Below are positions 1 through 6,265 of a DNA stretch of 6,265 nt, in pieces. The stretch spans positions 1 through 6,265 of the forward strand of contig JBIOJM010000467.1 in the NCBI GenBank assembly GCA_044450785.1. Reading direction: 5' to 3'. The DNA is from JBIOJM01 sp044450785. GTDB taxonomy: Bacteria > Planctomycetota > Planctomycetia > Isosphaerales > Isosphaeraceae. Each line of letters opens with the position of its first letter. Positions within the stretch are counted from its first letter, which is position 1. Under the pieces are notes generated by a model. That model searched no databases. It was not told where the DNA came from and saw nothing but the letters and a program-made list of their open reading frames with translations. A program made the position numbers and the translations under genes.

Positions 1-102
1 CCGTAAGGTAAAGTACGATAAACACCAACAACAGCGGGAGCCCAGTACGTCGAAAAACAGTTCACGGGCCGTGAGGGCGCCGCCGAAGGCGGCTCGATCC
101 GT

Positions 103-160
103 TAACCCGAAGCGTAAGCGAGGGGATCGCTGGCGGAATCCTCGCTTACGCTTCGGGTTA
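103..160. repeat. Perfect 21-bp inverted repeat (hairpin)
   Basis: The left arm at 103-123 (core CCCGAAGCGTAAGCGAGG) is perfectly complementary to the right arm at 140-160, with a 16-nt loop. No T run follows (GTAAAAATC), so it does not look like a standard intrinsic terminator. I recall this core as a very common dispersed repeat in planctomycete genomes, but I could not check that here. A dispersed palindromic element is the favoured reading; a transcript-end or mRNA-stability structure is the alternative. Confidence 0.75.
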
Positions 161-273
161 GTAAAAATCGACATCCCGCGGCACTATGCGCAACTCGTTG
201 GTAAACCGCTCTAGTTGCCTCCCAACACCGTTCCTCTTCAGCTATTCTTCTTTCTTCCCTGCCTTCTGCCTAC

Positions 274-350
274 TGACCAATGACCAAGGACCATGGACCA
301 AGGACCAAGGACCAAGGACCAAGGACCAAGGACCAAGGACCAAGGACCAA
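274..350. repeat. Heptamer tandem array, GGACCAA x11
   Basis: There are eleven contiguous 7-bp units. The first two are TGACCAA, the third is GGACCAT, and the remaining eight are perfect GGACCAA. Diverged units sit at the left edge and a clean block to the right, as expected from slippage-driven expansion. The complementary strand reads TTGGTCC. This resembles the short tandemly repeated repetitive (STRR) heptamers described in filamentous cyanobacteria, one of which is TTGGTCA, the complement of the first two units. It lies about 150 bp upstream of the gene starting at 499. Copy number may vary between strains. Confidence 0.9.
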
Positions 351-419
351 TGGACTGGACGCATCCGGTCGATCGTCGCACAATGCGTGCCTGAGCCCCG
401 TGGCCGGGTTCGTGGCAGA

Positions 420-443
420 GGGGTACCGGCCCGGTCGGTCCCC
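420..443 (+). promoter_or_regulatory. Possible leader hairpin
   Basis: GGGG(T)ACCG at 420-428 can pair with CGGTCCCC at 436-443 through an 8-bp stem with a one-base bulge and a 7-nt loop. It lies about 55 nt upstream of the start codon at 499, inside the probable 5' leader, and is followed by TTATCGAAAAG rather than a T run. It could affect translation or be chance pairing in GC-rich DNA. No known riboswitch class is recognisable. Confidence 0.2.
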
Positions 444-481
444 TTATCGAAAAGCCTGGGGTGACGATTCGCTCGATCACG

Positions 482-488
482 AAAGGAG
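482..488 (+). promoter_or_regulatory. Ribosome binding site that fixes the start at 499
   Basis: AAAGGAG ends 10 nt before the ATG at 499-501. The frame is open further upstream to an ATG at 280, inside the heptamer array, but that start has no ribosome site and would add repeat-derived peptide ahead of a good export signal. The ATG at 499 is therefore the supported start. Confidence 0.75.
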
Positions 489-498
489 TCGACGATCC

Positions 499-1047
499 AT
501 GATTGTTCCGGGTTCTCGTATTCGGACGGCGCTGGCGCTCTTGATCGGTGTGGCTCTGGGCTGGGCGCTATCGAGTTTGCGGCCGGCGCCGCTGCTTGCA
601 GGAGCTGGCGACCGCTCGGGTGAGTCGATCGTGACGACTGGGCCCGTGATTGTTCGCTATGACGAGGGGGCGAAGATTTCGATTCCGCTCGATGCCGTTT
701 ACCTCCTCGACTACAAGGCAGGGCGGCTGCTGGCGACGATTCCCACGTACCAGCAAAGCACATCGTCAACGCGTATCATCGACACGTTCGTCGAGCGTGA
801 CCTGGTCGCCGACTTCAAGCTCGATCTGGATACCGGACCGCGCCCTCGCTTCCTGATGACCACGGGCTCGCTCGGCCCTTTCACGTCGGGCTGGGCGCCA
901 CTCTACGTCTTCGAGACGACCACCAACCAGATGGGCGTCTTCCGGATCCAGCTCCAACAGTCGACGGCGAAGTCGTCGCGGCCTCGGTTCGAGCTGCTCG
1001 AGCTTCGTTCCTACGCCAAGGCCAGCGCCTCGGCACCGAGCCGTTGA
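499..1047 (+). CDS. Uncharacterised anchored/exported protein
   Basis: This is a 182-residue protein of unknown function. Residues 8-27 form a hydrophobic segment after a basic start (RIRTALALLIGVALGWAL), consistent with a signal peptide or an N-terminal anchor, so the rest is probably outside the cytoplasm. Residues 47-170 form one compact, beta-rich-looking domain. Its distinctive stretches are LDAVYLLDYKAGRLLATIP (64-82), ERDLVADFKLDLD (99-111), FLMTTGSLG (118-126) and WAPLYVFETTT (132-142). I associate this pattern with a planctomycete-specific family without assigned function; that is from memory and unchecked. No catalytic motif, metal site or cysteine pair is visible. The last ten or so residues are Ala/Ser-rich. 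A good ribosome site (482-488) supports the start. The gene converges on the CvpA-like gene and shares no operon within the window. Confidence 0.85.
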   Translation: MIVPGSRIRTALALLIGVALGWALSSLRPAPLLAGAGDRSGESIVTTGPVIVRYDEGAKISIPLDAVYLLDYKAGRLLATIPTYQQSTSSTRIIDTFVERDLVADFKLDLDTGPRPRFLMTTGSLGPFTSGWAPLYVFETTTNQMGVFRIQLQQSTAKSSRPRFELLELRSYAKASASAPSR

Positions 1048-1069
1048 AGCGGGAGCAGCACTCTTGAAA

Positions 1070-1090
1070 GGATGAAGGATGAAGGATGAA
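1070..1090. repeat. Heptamer repeat, GGATGAA x3
   Basis: Three perfect tandem copies of GGATGAA fill 21 of the 51 bases between two convergent genes, just past the stop of the plus-strand gene and before the stop of the minus-strand gene. It has the same 7-bp period as the array at 274-350 but a different sequence. No terminator-like hairpin is visible in this gap. Confidence 0.75.
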
Positions 1091-1098
1091 AATGCGGG

Positions 1099-1827
1099 TT
1101 AGTTGGGGGCGGCACCGGGCGGACCGCCCCTTCCCGCGCGCCCGGCAGCCGGTGCCGCCGGCGCCTGTCCCGCCTCGCCCGCGGCCCCGCCTCCGGCTTC
1201 CTCCCCGAGGATCGCCCCCTCGCCGTAGGGCCGGGATTGCTGGTGAATGATCAGCCAATCCCCGCGAGGATCGAAGACCTGCACCGATCCACCGTGGCCG
1301 TATTGATGGTACGGATCGCGGCGGCCGGCACCGAATCGCGCGAAGACGGCGCCGGTCTCATACTGGAAGAACCCCAGCCACTGATGGTCCAGCCCCATTC
1401 CGAACGGGGGCTTGGTCTGGTAGTCGATCACATTGAAGAGCTTCTTGTGCACCGGCGCCGCGTGAAACGACAGGATGATGATCGCCATGGTGACCAGCGC
1501 CCCCGCCAGGCCGAATATGAGCCGGCCGGCATGATAGATCGCCGGGGGGAAGCGCACCTGGGATGGAGCGATGGTTTCGGTCGTCAGTCGCAGCAGCAGG
1601 ACGCTGACGCAGAACAAGCCCATCATGCAGAGCGTGTCGGAGAATCCCCAGCCGATGCCGGTCCGATCCAGCACCGAGGCCAGCGGCTCGTAGAAATTGA
1701 ACGCGATCAGCGCCCCGAACACGACATTGAAGAACATGACGGCAGACCCCCAGAGCCCTTCGCTCGTGAGGACGTAGGTCATTAGCAGGACGAGCCCGAT
1801 AATAATCAAATCGATGATCAGTTTCAT
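1099..1827 (-). CDS. CvpA-like four-helix membrane protein
   Basis: This 242-residue integral membrane protein has four hydrophobic segments, at about residues 2-20, 27-48, 62-83 and 101-121. That layout, with small residues in helix 2 and a Gly-rich helix 4 (GRLIFGLAGALVTMAIIIL), matches the CvpA (colicin V production) family, whose Escherichia coli member has about 160 residues. CvpA proteins are inner-membrane proteins linked to colicin V secretion and envelope homeostasis, with no defined biochemical activity. Here a soluble tail of about 120 residues follows: a folded-looking part (122-205, including GSVQVFDPRGDWLIIHQ) and then an Ala/Gly/Pro-rich low-complexity end (211-242). The start has a ribosome site (GAGG, 8 nt upstream). 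The gene lies 104 nt downstream of the pilB-like gene on the same strand; the gap shows no clear terminator, so read-through is possible. The family assignment rests on topology and is moderate. Confidence 0.6.
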   Translation of the reverse strand: MKLIIDLIIIGLVLLMTYVLTSEGLWGSAVMFFNVVFGALIAFNFYEPLASVLDRTGIGWGFSDTLCMMGLFCVSVLLLRLTTETIAPSQVRFPPAIYHAGRLIFGLAGALVTMAIIILSFHAAPVHKKLFNVIDYQTKPPFGMGLDHQWLGFFQYETGAVFARFGAGRRDPYHQYGHGGSVQVFDPRGDWLIIHQQSRPYGEGAILGEEAGGGAAGEAGQAPAAPAAGRAGRGGPPGAAPN

Positions 1828-1931
1828 GGTGAAAACCTCAATCCCCAGAACGGAATGGAATCACCCCGGATCCGACTTCCCGGCCGGTCAACGCACGGTG
1901 GCCCTGGTTGCGGTCCATGATCGTTTTCCTG

Positions 1932-3680
1932 TTACTTCACGACCCGGAGAAGCTCCTCGATCGAGGTCCGGCCCTGGATCACCTGGCGCAGGCCGTCTTC
2001 TTGAAGGTAGATCATGCCGTTCTTGCGAGCTTCAGCCTTGATCTTGTTGATCGCCGGATTCTCACGGATCATGTCACGCATGGCTTCGGTCAGCACGAGG
2101 AGCTCGTAGATCCCGGTCCGGCCGAAGTAGCCGGTCCCGCCGCATTGCGGGCACACTTGCTCGGGATTCTCGGGACGCCGGTAAAACACGTCGACCTTTT
2201 CGACCGGCAGGTTTGCTTTCTTGAGGAACTCGGGCTTGGGTTTGTATGGCTCCTTGCAGGCCTCGCACAGGATGCGCACCAGGCGCTGGCCCAGTACCCC
2301 CGACAACGCCGAGGCGATCATGAACGGCTCGACTCCCAAATCGAGCAGCCGGAACAGGGCCGTCACCGCATCGTTGGAGTGGACCGTCGAGAAGACCATG
2401 TGCCCGGTGTTGGCCGCCTGGCACGCGATCGAGGCGGTCTCCTGGTCGCGGATCTCACCGATCATGATGACGTCGGGATCCTGCCGCAGGATCGACCGCA
2501 GGCTGGTCGAGAACGTCTGACCGGCCTTGGTGTTGACCTCCATCTGGGTGATGTTGTCCAGGTGGTACTCGATCGGGTCCTCGACGGTGATGATGTTCCT
2601 CTGATACCGGTCGATCTCACGGAGCGAGGCGTAGAGCGTGGTGGACTTGCCCGCGCCCGTCGGCCCGCAGCAGAGGAACATGCCGTGCGGCTGGGTCACC
2701 AGGCCTTTCACCTGATCGACGAGCTTGGGCCGCATGCCCAGGTCCTCGAGCTTGGTGATGGCCGCGCTGTTGTCGAGGATTCGCATGACGAGCTTCTCGC
2801 CCGCCTTCGAACCCGAGGTGGCCACGCGGAAATCGAGGTCGCGGCCCTGAAGCTTGGCACCGAACGAGCCGTCTTGCGGCTTGCGCTTTTCGGAGATGTC
2901 CATCGCCGAGAGGACCTTGAAGACGTTGACCACGGCGTCGCCGGTCGGCCGGTCGAACGGCTCGGCGGCGTGGAGGATGCCGTCGATCCGATAGCGGATC
3001 GAGATCTGTTCGGTGGTCGGCTCCAGGTGGATGTCGGTTGCCCGGCGCAGGACGGCGTCGTAGACGAGCTCCTTGGCGGCCATGTACGACCGCGACTCCT
3101 CGGCCTGCCGCACTCGCGACGGATCTTCCTTGGCCGCGCCCTGGGTCTTGCCGACGAACGTGATGGGAGGACCGGACCGATCGACCGTCCCGACATCACG
3201 ATTGAACAGCGGCTTCATCCCCAACTTGAACAAGATGTCGTTGGCCACTTCGCCGAAATGATACGGCGTCAGCACTTTCTGGTCGTCGGGCACCGTCTGG
3301 TTGCGGGCGTAGACGTAGGAGAGGAGGGGAACGAAATACGCCAAGAGCAGGAGCCCTAGACCGAGAAAATAAACGGGGATCGCAAACATCAGGATGAGGC
3401 CGAGGACGCCGGAAAGAAAGACGGCGCTGTTCCACACGGCGAACTTCGCGTTGATCAAGTCCTTGGTGTCATGTTCGACCCAGTCGGTGGTCCAGGCCCA
3501 GAGCAGGTAGATGATGAGCACCGGGATGAACTTGAAGAGGTTGAGATACATCCCGGGCCCGCGCTGCATGTGCGGCAGTTGCGCCAGGATGCCGGGCAGG
3601 AGCTCGGCGGCGTCGGCCGCGGCGGCGACGCCGAGGGATAACACGAAGAACGTCATGAGCGCCAGGAACGGGCGGAACAT
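1932..3680 (-). CDS. pilB: PilB/GspE-type ATPase, membrane-anchored N-term
   Basis: This 582-residue protein belongs to the type II secretion/type IV pilus assembly ATPase family. It probably powers pilin polymerisation from the cytoplasmic face. Residues 190-300 match the N2 domain (DIHLEP 216-221, IRYRIDG 228-234). The ATPase core has Walker A GPTGAGKST (339-347), the Asp box ITVEDPIEY (364-372), Walker B VIMIGEIRD (404-412) and the His box TGHMVFSTVHS (425-435). Paired CxxC motifs at C472/C475 and C510/C513 form the zinc-binding subdomain typical of GspE/PilB. The N-terminus is odd: a signal-like helix (5-22) and three hydrophobic segments (about 48-64, 79-100, 103-124) replace the usual soluble N1 domain. 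Three or four helices both leave the ATPase in the cytoplasm. The start chosen at 3680 has AAAGG in the 14-nt gap after pilT; upstream in-frame extension would overlap pilT and is not credible. Pairing with pilT favours PilB over GspE. Confidence 0.9.
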   Translation of the reverse strand: MFRPFLALMTFFVLSLGVAAAADAAELLPGILAQLPHMQRGPGMYLNLFKFIPVLIIYLLWAWTTDWVEHDTKDLINAKFAVWNSAVFLSGVLGLILMFAIPVYFLGLGLLLLAYFVPLLSYVYARNQTVPDDQKVLTPYHFGEVANDILFKLGMKPLFNRDVGTVDRSGPPITFVGKTQGAAKEDPSRVRQAEESRSYMAAKELVYDAVLRRATDIHLEPTTEQISIRYRIDGILHAAEPFDRPTGDAVVNVFKVLSAMDISEKRKPQDGSFGAKLQGRDLDFRVATSGSKAGEKLVMRILDNSAAITKLEDLGMRPKLVDQVKGLVTQPHGMFLCCGPTGAGKSTTLYASLREIDRYQRNIITVEDPIEYHLDNITQMEVNTKAGQTFSTSLRSILRQDPDVIMIGEIRDQETASIACQAANTGHMVFSTVHSNDAVTALFRLLDLGVEPFMIASALSGVLGQRLVRILCEACKEPYKPKPEFLKKANLPVEKVDVFYRRPENPEQVCPQCGGTGYFGRTGIYELLVLTEAMRDMIRENPAINKIKAEARKNGMIYLQEDGLRQVIQGRTSIEELLRVVK

Positions 3681-3694
3681 TGCTGACCTTTCTC

Positions 3695-4852
3695 TCACAG
3701 AATACCTGACTCGGGCAGGGTGATGCCTTTGAGCGCCATCCGCAGCAATTCGGGATTGGGAGCGTTCTCGAAGGCGACGGCCCGTTCGACCTTCTCGGCG
3801 ACGACAAGTTGCCGCAGGCTCTCGGTGAAGTCGACCATTCCTTCTTCTTTTCCCAGCCGGATGGCCTGGGCCAGCTTGATGTCTTCCTCGTTGAGGATCA
3901 GCTTTTTCACCGTGGGGTTCATCCGCATGACCTCGACCAGTGGGGCGCGGGTCTGGCCGGATTTGGCCGCCCACTCCTTGGTGGTCGGCAGCAGCTTCTG
4001 GGCAATGATCGCCTTGAGGTTGAAGGCCAGGTTCTGCCGCATCGCCGAGTGCATGTCCTTCGGGAACAGGTCGAGGATGCGGCTGATCGTCGAGGGGGCG
4101 CTGGAGGCGTGGATCGTTCCGAAGACCAGGTGGCCGGTTTCGGCGGCGTGCATGGCGGCGTTGAATGTGTCGCGGTCGCGCATCTCGCCGACCAGGATGA
4201 TGTCCGGATCCTGCCGGACGGCGTGCTTGAGGGCGGTGTCCCAGTCAAGGACGTCGATTCCCACCTCGCGCTGGTTGATGATGCACTTGTCGTCCTTGAA
4301 CGTGAATTCGATCGGGTCTTCGATGGTGACGATGTGGCAGCGTTCGCGCTGATTCACGTACTGCAGCATCGCCGCGATCGACGTCGACTTGCCCGAGCCG
4401 GTGACGCCCGACAGGATCACGATGCCTTGATCGTGGCTGGCGATCTCCCCCATGACGGGAGGCAGGCCGAGCCCCTCGAAATCGGGGATCGACGTGTTGA
4501 CGCGGCGGGCGGCCACGCTGAGGCGGCCACGCTGCCGGAACAGGTTGACGCGGAAGCGGGTCTCATCGCCGTTGGGCTCGAAGATGACGTGGGCGAAGTC
4601 GATGCCGCCGGTATCTTCCAGGATGGTCCGCTGGCGAGCCGACAGGAGCGGGAACATCAGCCGTTCCATATCGGAGGCGGAGAGAACCGGGAGCTGCATC
4701 AGACGCAGCACGCCCGTCAGCCGCATCGCGGGCGATTTCCCGACCTTGAGGTGCAAGTCAGAACCCTTGAATTTCATCACCATCCGAAACAGCTTGTTCG
4801 CTTCGGGCTCATTGGGCATCTCGTCAACGGTCGCTTCGATGGCCGTCGTCAT
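3695..4852 (-). CDS. pilT: PilT-type pilus retraction ATPase
   Basis: This 385-residue cytoplasmic hexameric ATPase of the PilT/PilU family is expected to depolymerise type IV pili for twitching, adhesion or DNA uptake. The N-terminal PAS-like domain carries the signature GSDLHLKVGKSP (30-41). The motor core has Walker A GVTGSGKST (149-157), the Asp box VTIEDPIEF (175-183), Walker B DPDIILVGEMRD (215-226) and the His box TGHLVFGTIHAS (239-250). There is no CxxC zinc pair, as expected for PilT rather than PilB. The conserved AIRNLIRE retraction motif appears degenerate, as TVKKLILN (314-321), while the following GM-containing helix (338-350) is kept. A C-terminal extension (351-385) goes slightly beyond the usual length of about 345-380. 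The start is supported by AGGAG 9 nt upstream (about 4861-4866). It lies 42 nt after hisF and 14 nt before the pilB-like gene, so co-transcription is likely. Confidence 0.93.
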   Translation of the reverse strand: MTTAIEATVDEMPNEPEANKLFRMVMKFKGSDLHLKVGKSPAMRLTGVLRLMQLPVLSASDMERLMFPLLSARQRTILEDTGGIDFAHVIFEPNGDETRFRVNLFRQRGRLSVAARRVNTSIPDFEGLGLPPVMGEIASHDQGIVILSGVTGSGKSTSIAAMLQYVNQRERCHIVTIEDPIEFTFKDDKCIINQREVGIDVLDWDTALKHAVRQDPDIILVGEMRDRDTFNAAMHAAETGHLVFGTIHASSAPSTISRILDLFPKDMHSAMRQNLAFNLKAIIAQKLLPTTKEWAAKSGQTRAPLVEVMRMNPTVKKLILNEEDIKLAQAIRLGKEEGMVDFTESLRQLVVAEKVERAVAFENAPNPELLRMALKGITLPESGIL

Positions 4853-4894
4853 GGGCGTGCACTCCTGCTGTTGCGAGAACGGGAAGACAGGTTT

Positions 4895-5716
<822 letters not shown>

Positions 5717-5810
5717 GCGCAGTCTCAACCTTCGGTCCCGGCCCCGACAATGCTGGCCGGCATCGCGTTCGTCCACCTCCGTCGGGATTCATTTCATCCA
5801 CGAACTTTCG

Positions 5811-5822
5811 TATTCTATAAAA
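5811..5822. promoter_or_regulatory. AT-rich promoter candidate between divergent ORFs
   Basis: TATTCTATAAAA is the most AT-rich spot between hisF and the plus-strand small ORF. Read on the minus strand it contains TAGAAT (5817-5812), five of six matches to a -10 box, about 95 nt upstream of the hisF start. Read on the plus strand it offers TATTCT or TATAAA, about 90 nt upstream of the small ORF. No good -35 box lies at the right distance on either strand, so this is only a candidate. Confidence 0.25.
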
Positions 5823-5909
5823 CAGCGAGGAGCGATCCTAGGGGTTGGAGCAAGGGATTCTCCCCGCCACCAATCCTCGAACGCGATCGCGAAACGGGAG
5901 GGCCGCCGC

Positions 5910-6041
5910 ATGAAGCGGCGAAGTCGGCCTCTTTCGTTCTTGCTACTGAAGAGGGCGTGGCCGTTCCTTCGCGGCGTGGGCGGGATGAGCCTGGCGGGCT
6001 ATCAAGCGTCGATTGATGGGTTGGAGTACCGCCTTTATTGA
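5910..6041 (+). CDS. Possible small basic protein, 43 residues
   Basis: This is a weakly supported ORF beginning MKRRSRPLSFLLLKRAWPFL and ending GLEYRLY. Its support is a strong ribosome site, GGGAGGG at 5896-5902, 7 nt before the ATG, plus codons that are mostly GC-ending. The N-terminus is very basic with a short Leu/Phe patch at 8-13, too short for a clear membrane helix. I recognise no family. Its last codon (TAT) and stop (TGA) lie in the left terminal repeat of the palindromic element at 6036-6265, so the element may have truncated a longer gene or supplied the stop. It may equally be non-coding DNA with a chance ribosome site. Confidence 0.3.
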   Translation: MKRRSRPLSFLLLKRAWPFLRGVGGMSLAGYQASIDGLEYRLY

Positions 6042-6265
6042 GCGTCAGGTTAATGACTTCACAGGGATCCCCCCCGCGTGCCGGAAGCCAAACACCGGCG
6101 GCTAGCGCCGTGCCGCTCAGATACCATGCGGCCTCCGATTCCGCCAACCCTCGCACATCGATCTTGCCGGTGACGGCGGCGGAGCGTTCTAGTCAGCGGT
6201 ACGGCGCTAGCCGCCGGTTTGCGTACCTGAAAATCAAGCGGAACCTATTAACCTGACGCTCAATA
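6036..6265. mobile_element. MITE-like nested palindromic element
   Basis: The ends are perfect 19-bp inverted repeats: TATTGAGCGTCAGGTTAAT at 6036-6054 and its complement at 6247-6265, the last base of the window. Two further complementary pairs are nested inside: 6094-6117 with 6195-6218 (24 bp, one mismatch, core CCGGCGGCTAGCGCC), and 6133-6145 with 6175-6184 (10 bp plus a 3-nt bulge). All three pairs are almost concentric on about 6151-6158, so the 230-bp unit could fold as one long branched hairpin. It holds no convincing ORF and no transposase. A non-autonomous mobile element is the favoured reading, since short terminal repeats and no coding capacity are MITE traits. Target duplication cannot be checked because the right flank is missing, and the element could extend further. 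Confidence 0.6.
6094..6218. repeat. Inner inverted repeat with CCGGCGGCTAGCGCC core
   Basis: The arms 6094-6117 and 6195-6218 are complementary over 24 positions with one mismatch (G6112 against T6200). They are separated by 77 bases that hold a third, shorter complementary pair. The arms are very GC-rich around a GCTAGC palindrome, unlike the AT-richer outer repeats, so the inner structure may be an older repeat carried inside the larger unit. Confidence 0.8.

Larger units (their letters stand above)
1..498. other. Gene-free, repeat-bearing region
   Basis: No convincing coding sequence is visible in this stretch. It holds a short GC hairpin (GCCGCC-GAA-GGCGGC, 79-93) without a T run, a larger perfect inverted repeat (103-160), a heptamer array (274-350) and the leader of the gene that starts at 499. 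Reading frames crossing the heptamer array are open only because a 7-bp repeat gives a 7-residue periodic peptide. A short minus-strand frame at 2-61 gives a hydrophobic peptide but has no start codon or ribosome site, so a gene leaving the left edge cannot be claimed. Confidence 0.6.

Noticed and set aside
2..61. Minus-strand frame giving a hydrophobic peptide (PLLLVFIVLYLT) at the left edge
   Set aside because: A stop precedes it at 64-62, with no start codon after the stop and no ribosome site. Another frame has a GTG at 65 but no ribosome site. Twenty codons are too few to call a gene.
274..350. CRISPR array
   Set aside because: The units are 7 bp and directly tandem, with no spacers.
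280..498. N-terminal extension of the plus-strand gene back to an ATG in the heptamer array
   Set aside because: The extension is repeat-derived (DQGPRTK periodicity), has no ribosome site, and would bury the export signal that starts at 499.
1828..1931. Terminator or small gene between the pilB-like and CvpA-like genes
   Set aside because: There is only a short CCGGCCGG palindrome and a repeated GGAAT; no stem with a T run and no plausible ORF.
1908..3359. 483-codon plus-strand open frame
   Set aside because: It is antisense to the pilB-like gene, has no family features, and its repetitive Asp/Leu/Val/Arg content mirrors the real codons.
5717..5776. Upstream GTG start for hisF
   Set aside because: It would add 20 Arg-rich residues before the canonical MLAKRIIPCLDV start, and its nearest GGAGG overlaps the GTG itself.
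5844..5873. tRNA-like 3' end (GGATTCTCCCCGCCACCA)
   Set aside because: There is no TTC-containing T loop, no matching acceptor strand upstream and no anticodon arm, so the CCA is coincidental.
5882..5891. CGCGATCGCG palindrome (contains the GCGATCGC octamer)
   Set aside because: A single copy; the octamer matters only where it is highly over-represented, as in cyanobacteria.
5815..6156. Minus-strand 113-codon open frame
   Set aside because: It runs through the palindromic element, has low-complexity Ser/Arg/Gly content, no recognised domain and no ribosome site.

Overview
The window looks like chromosomal DNA from a GC-rich planctomycete, perhaps of the Isosphaeraceae type. This is inferred from four things: the dispersed CCCGAAGCGTAAGCGAGG-type inverted repeat, the short heptamer arrays, a secreted or anchored protein of a family I associate with planctomycetes, and a pilus-type ATPase with an unusual membrane-embedded N-terminus. 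No rRNA or tRNA gene is present to confirm it.

Layout from left to right. Positions 1-498 carry no supported gene. They hold a 21-bp perfect inverted repeat (103-160), an eleven-unit heptamer array (274-350) and a leader with one possible hairpin. One plus-strand gene follows (499-1047), encoding an uncharacterised 182-residue anchored or exported protein. It converges on a minus-strand cluster, and the 51-bp gap between them holds a second heptamer repeat (GGATGAA x3).

The minus-strand cluster reads, in transcription order, hisF (5716-4895), pilT (4852-3695), a pilB/gspE-type ATPase (3680-1932) and a CvpA-like four-helix membrane protein (1827-1099). Gaps are 42, 14 and 104 nt, so the first three genes at least are probably co-transcribed. 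PilT and PilB are the antagonistic retraction and extension motor ATPases of type IV pili. The PilB-like protein is unusual in starting with three or four membrane-spanning segments instead of a soluble N-terminal domain. HisF is the cyclase subunit of imidazole glycerol phosphate synthase; its partner HisH is not in the window.

Positions 5717-6265 hold the hisF upstream region with an AT-rich promoter candidate, a possible 43-residue small ORF on the plus strand (5910-6041), and a nested palindromic element (6036-6265). That element has 19-bp perfect terminal inverted repeats and runs exactly to the window edge. It is the most interesting non-coding item: it looks like a MITE or another non-autonomous mobile or structural repeat. 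I see no evidence of a defence island, CRISPR array or phage.
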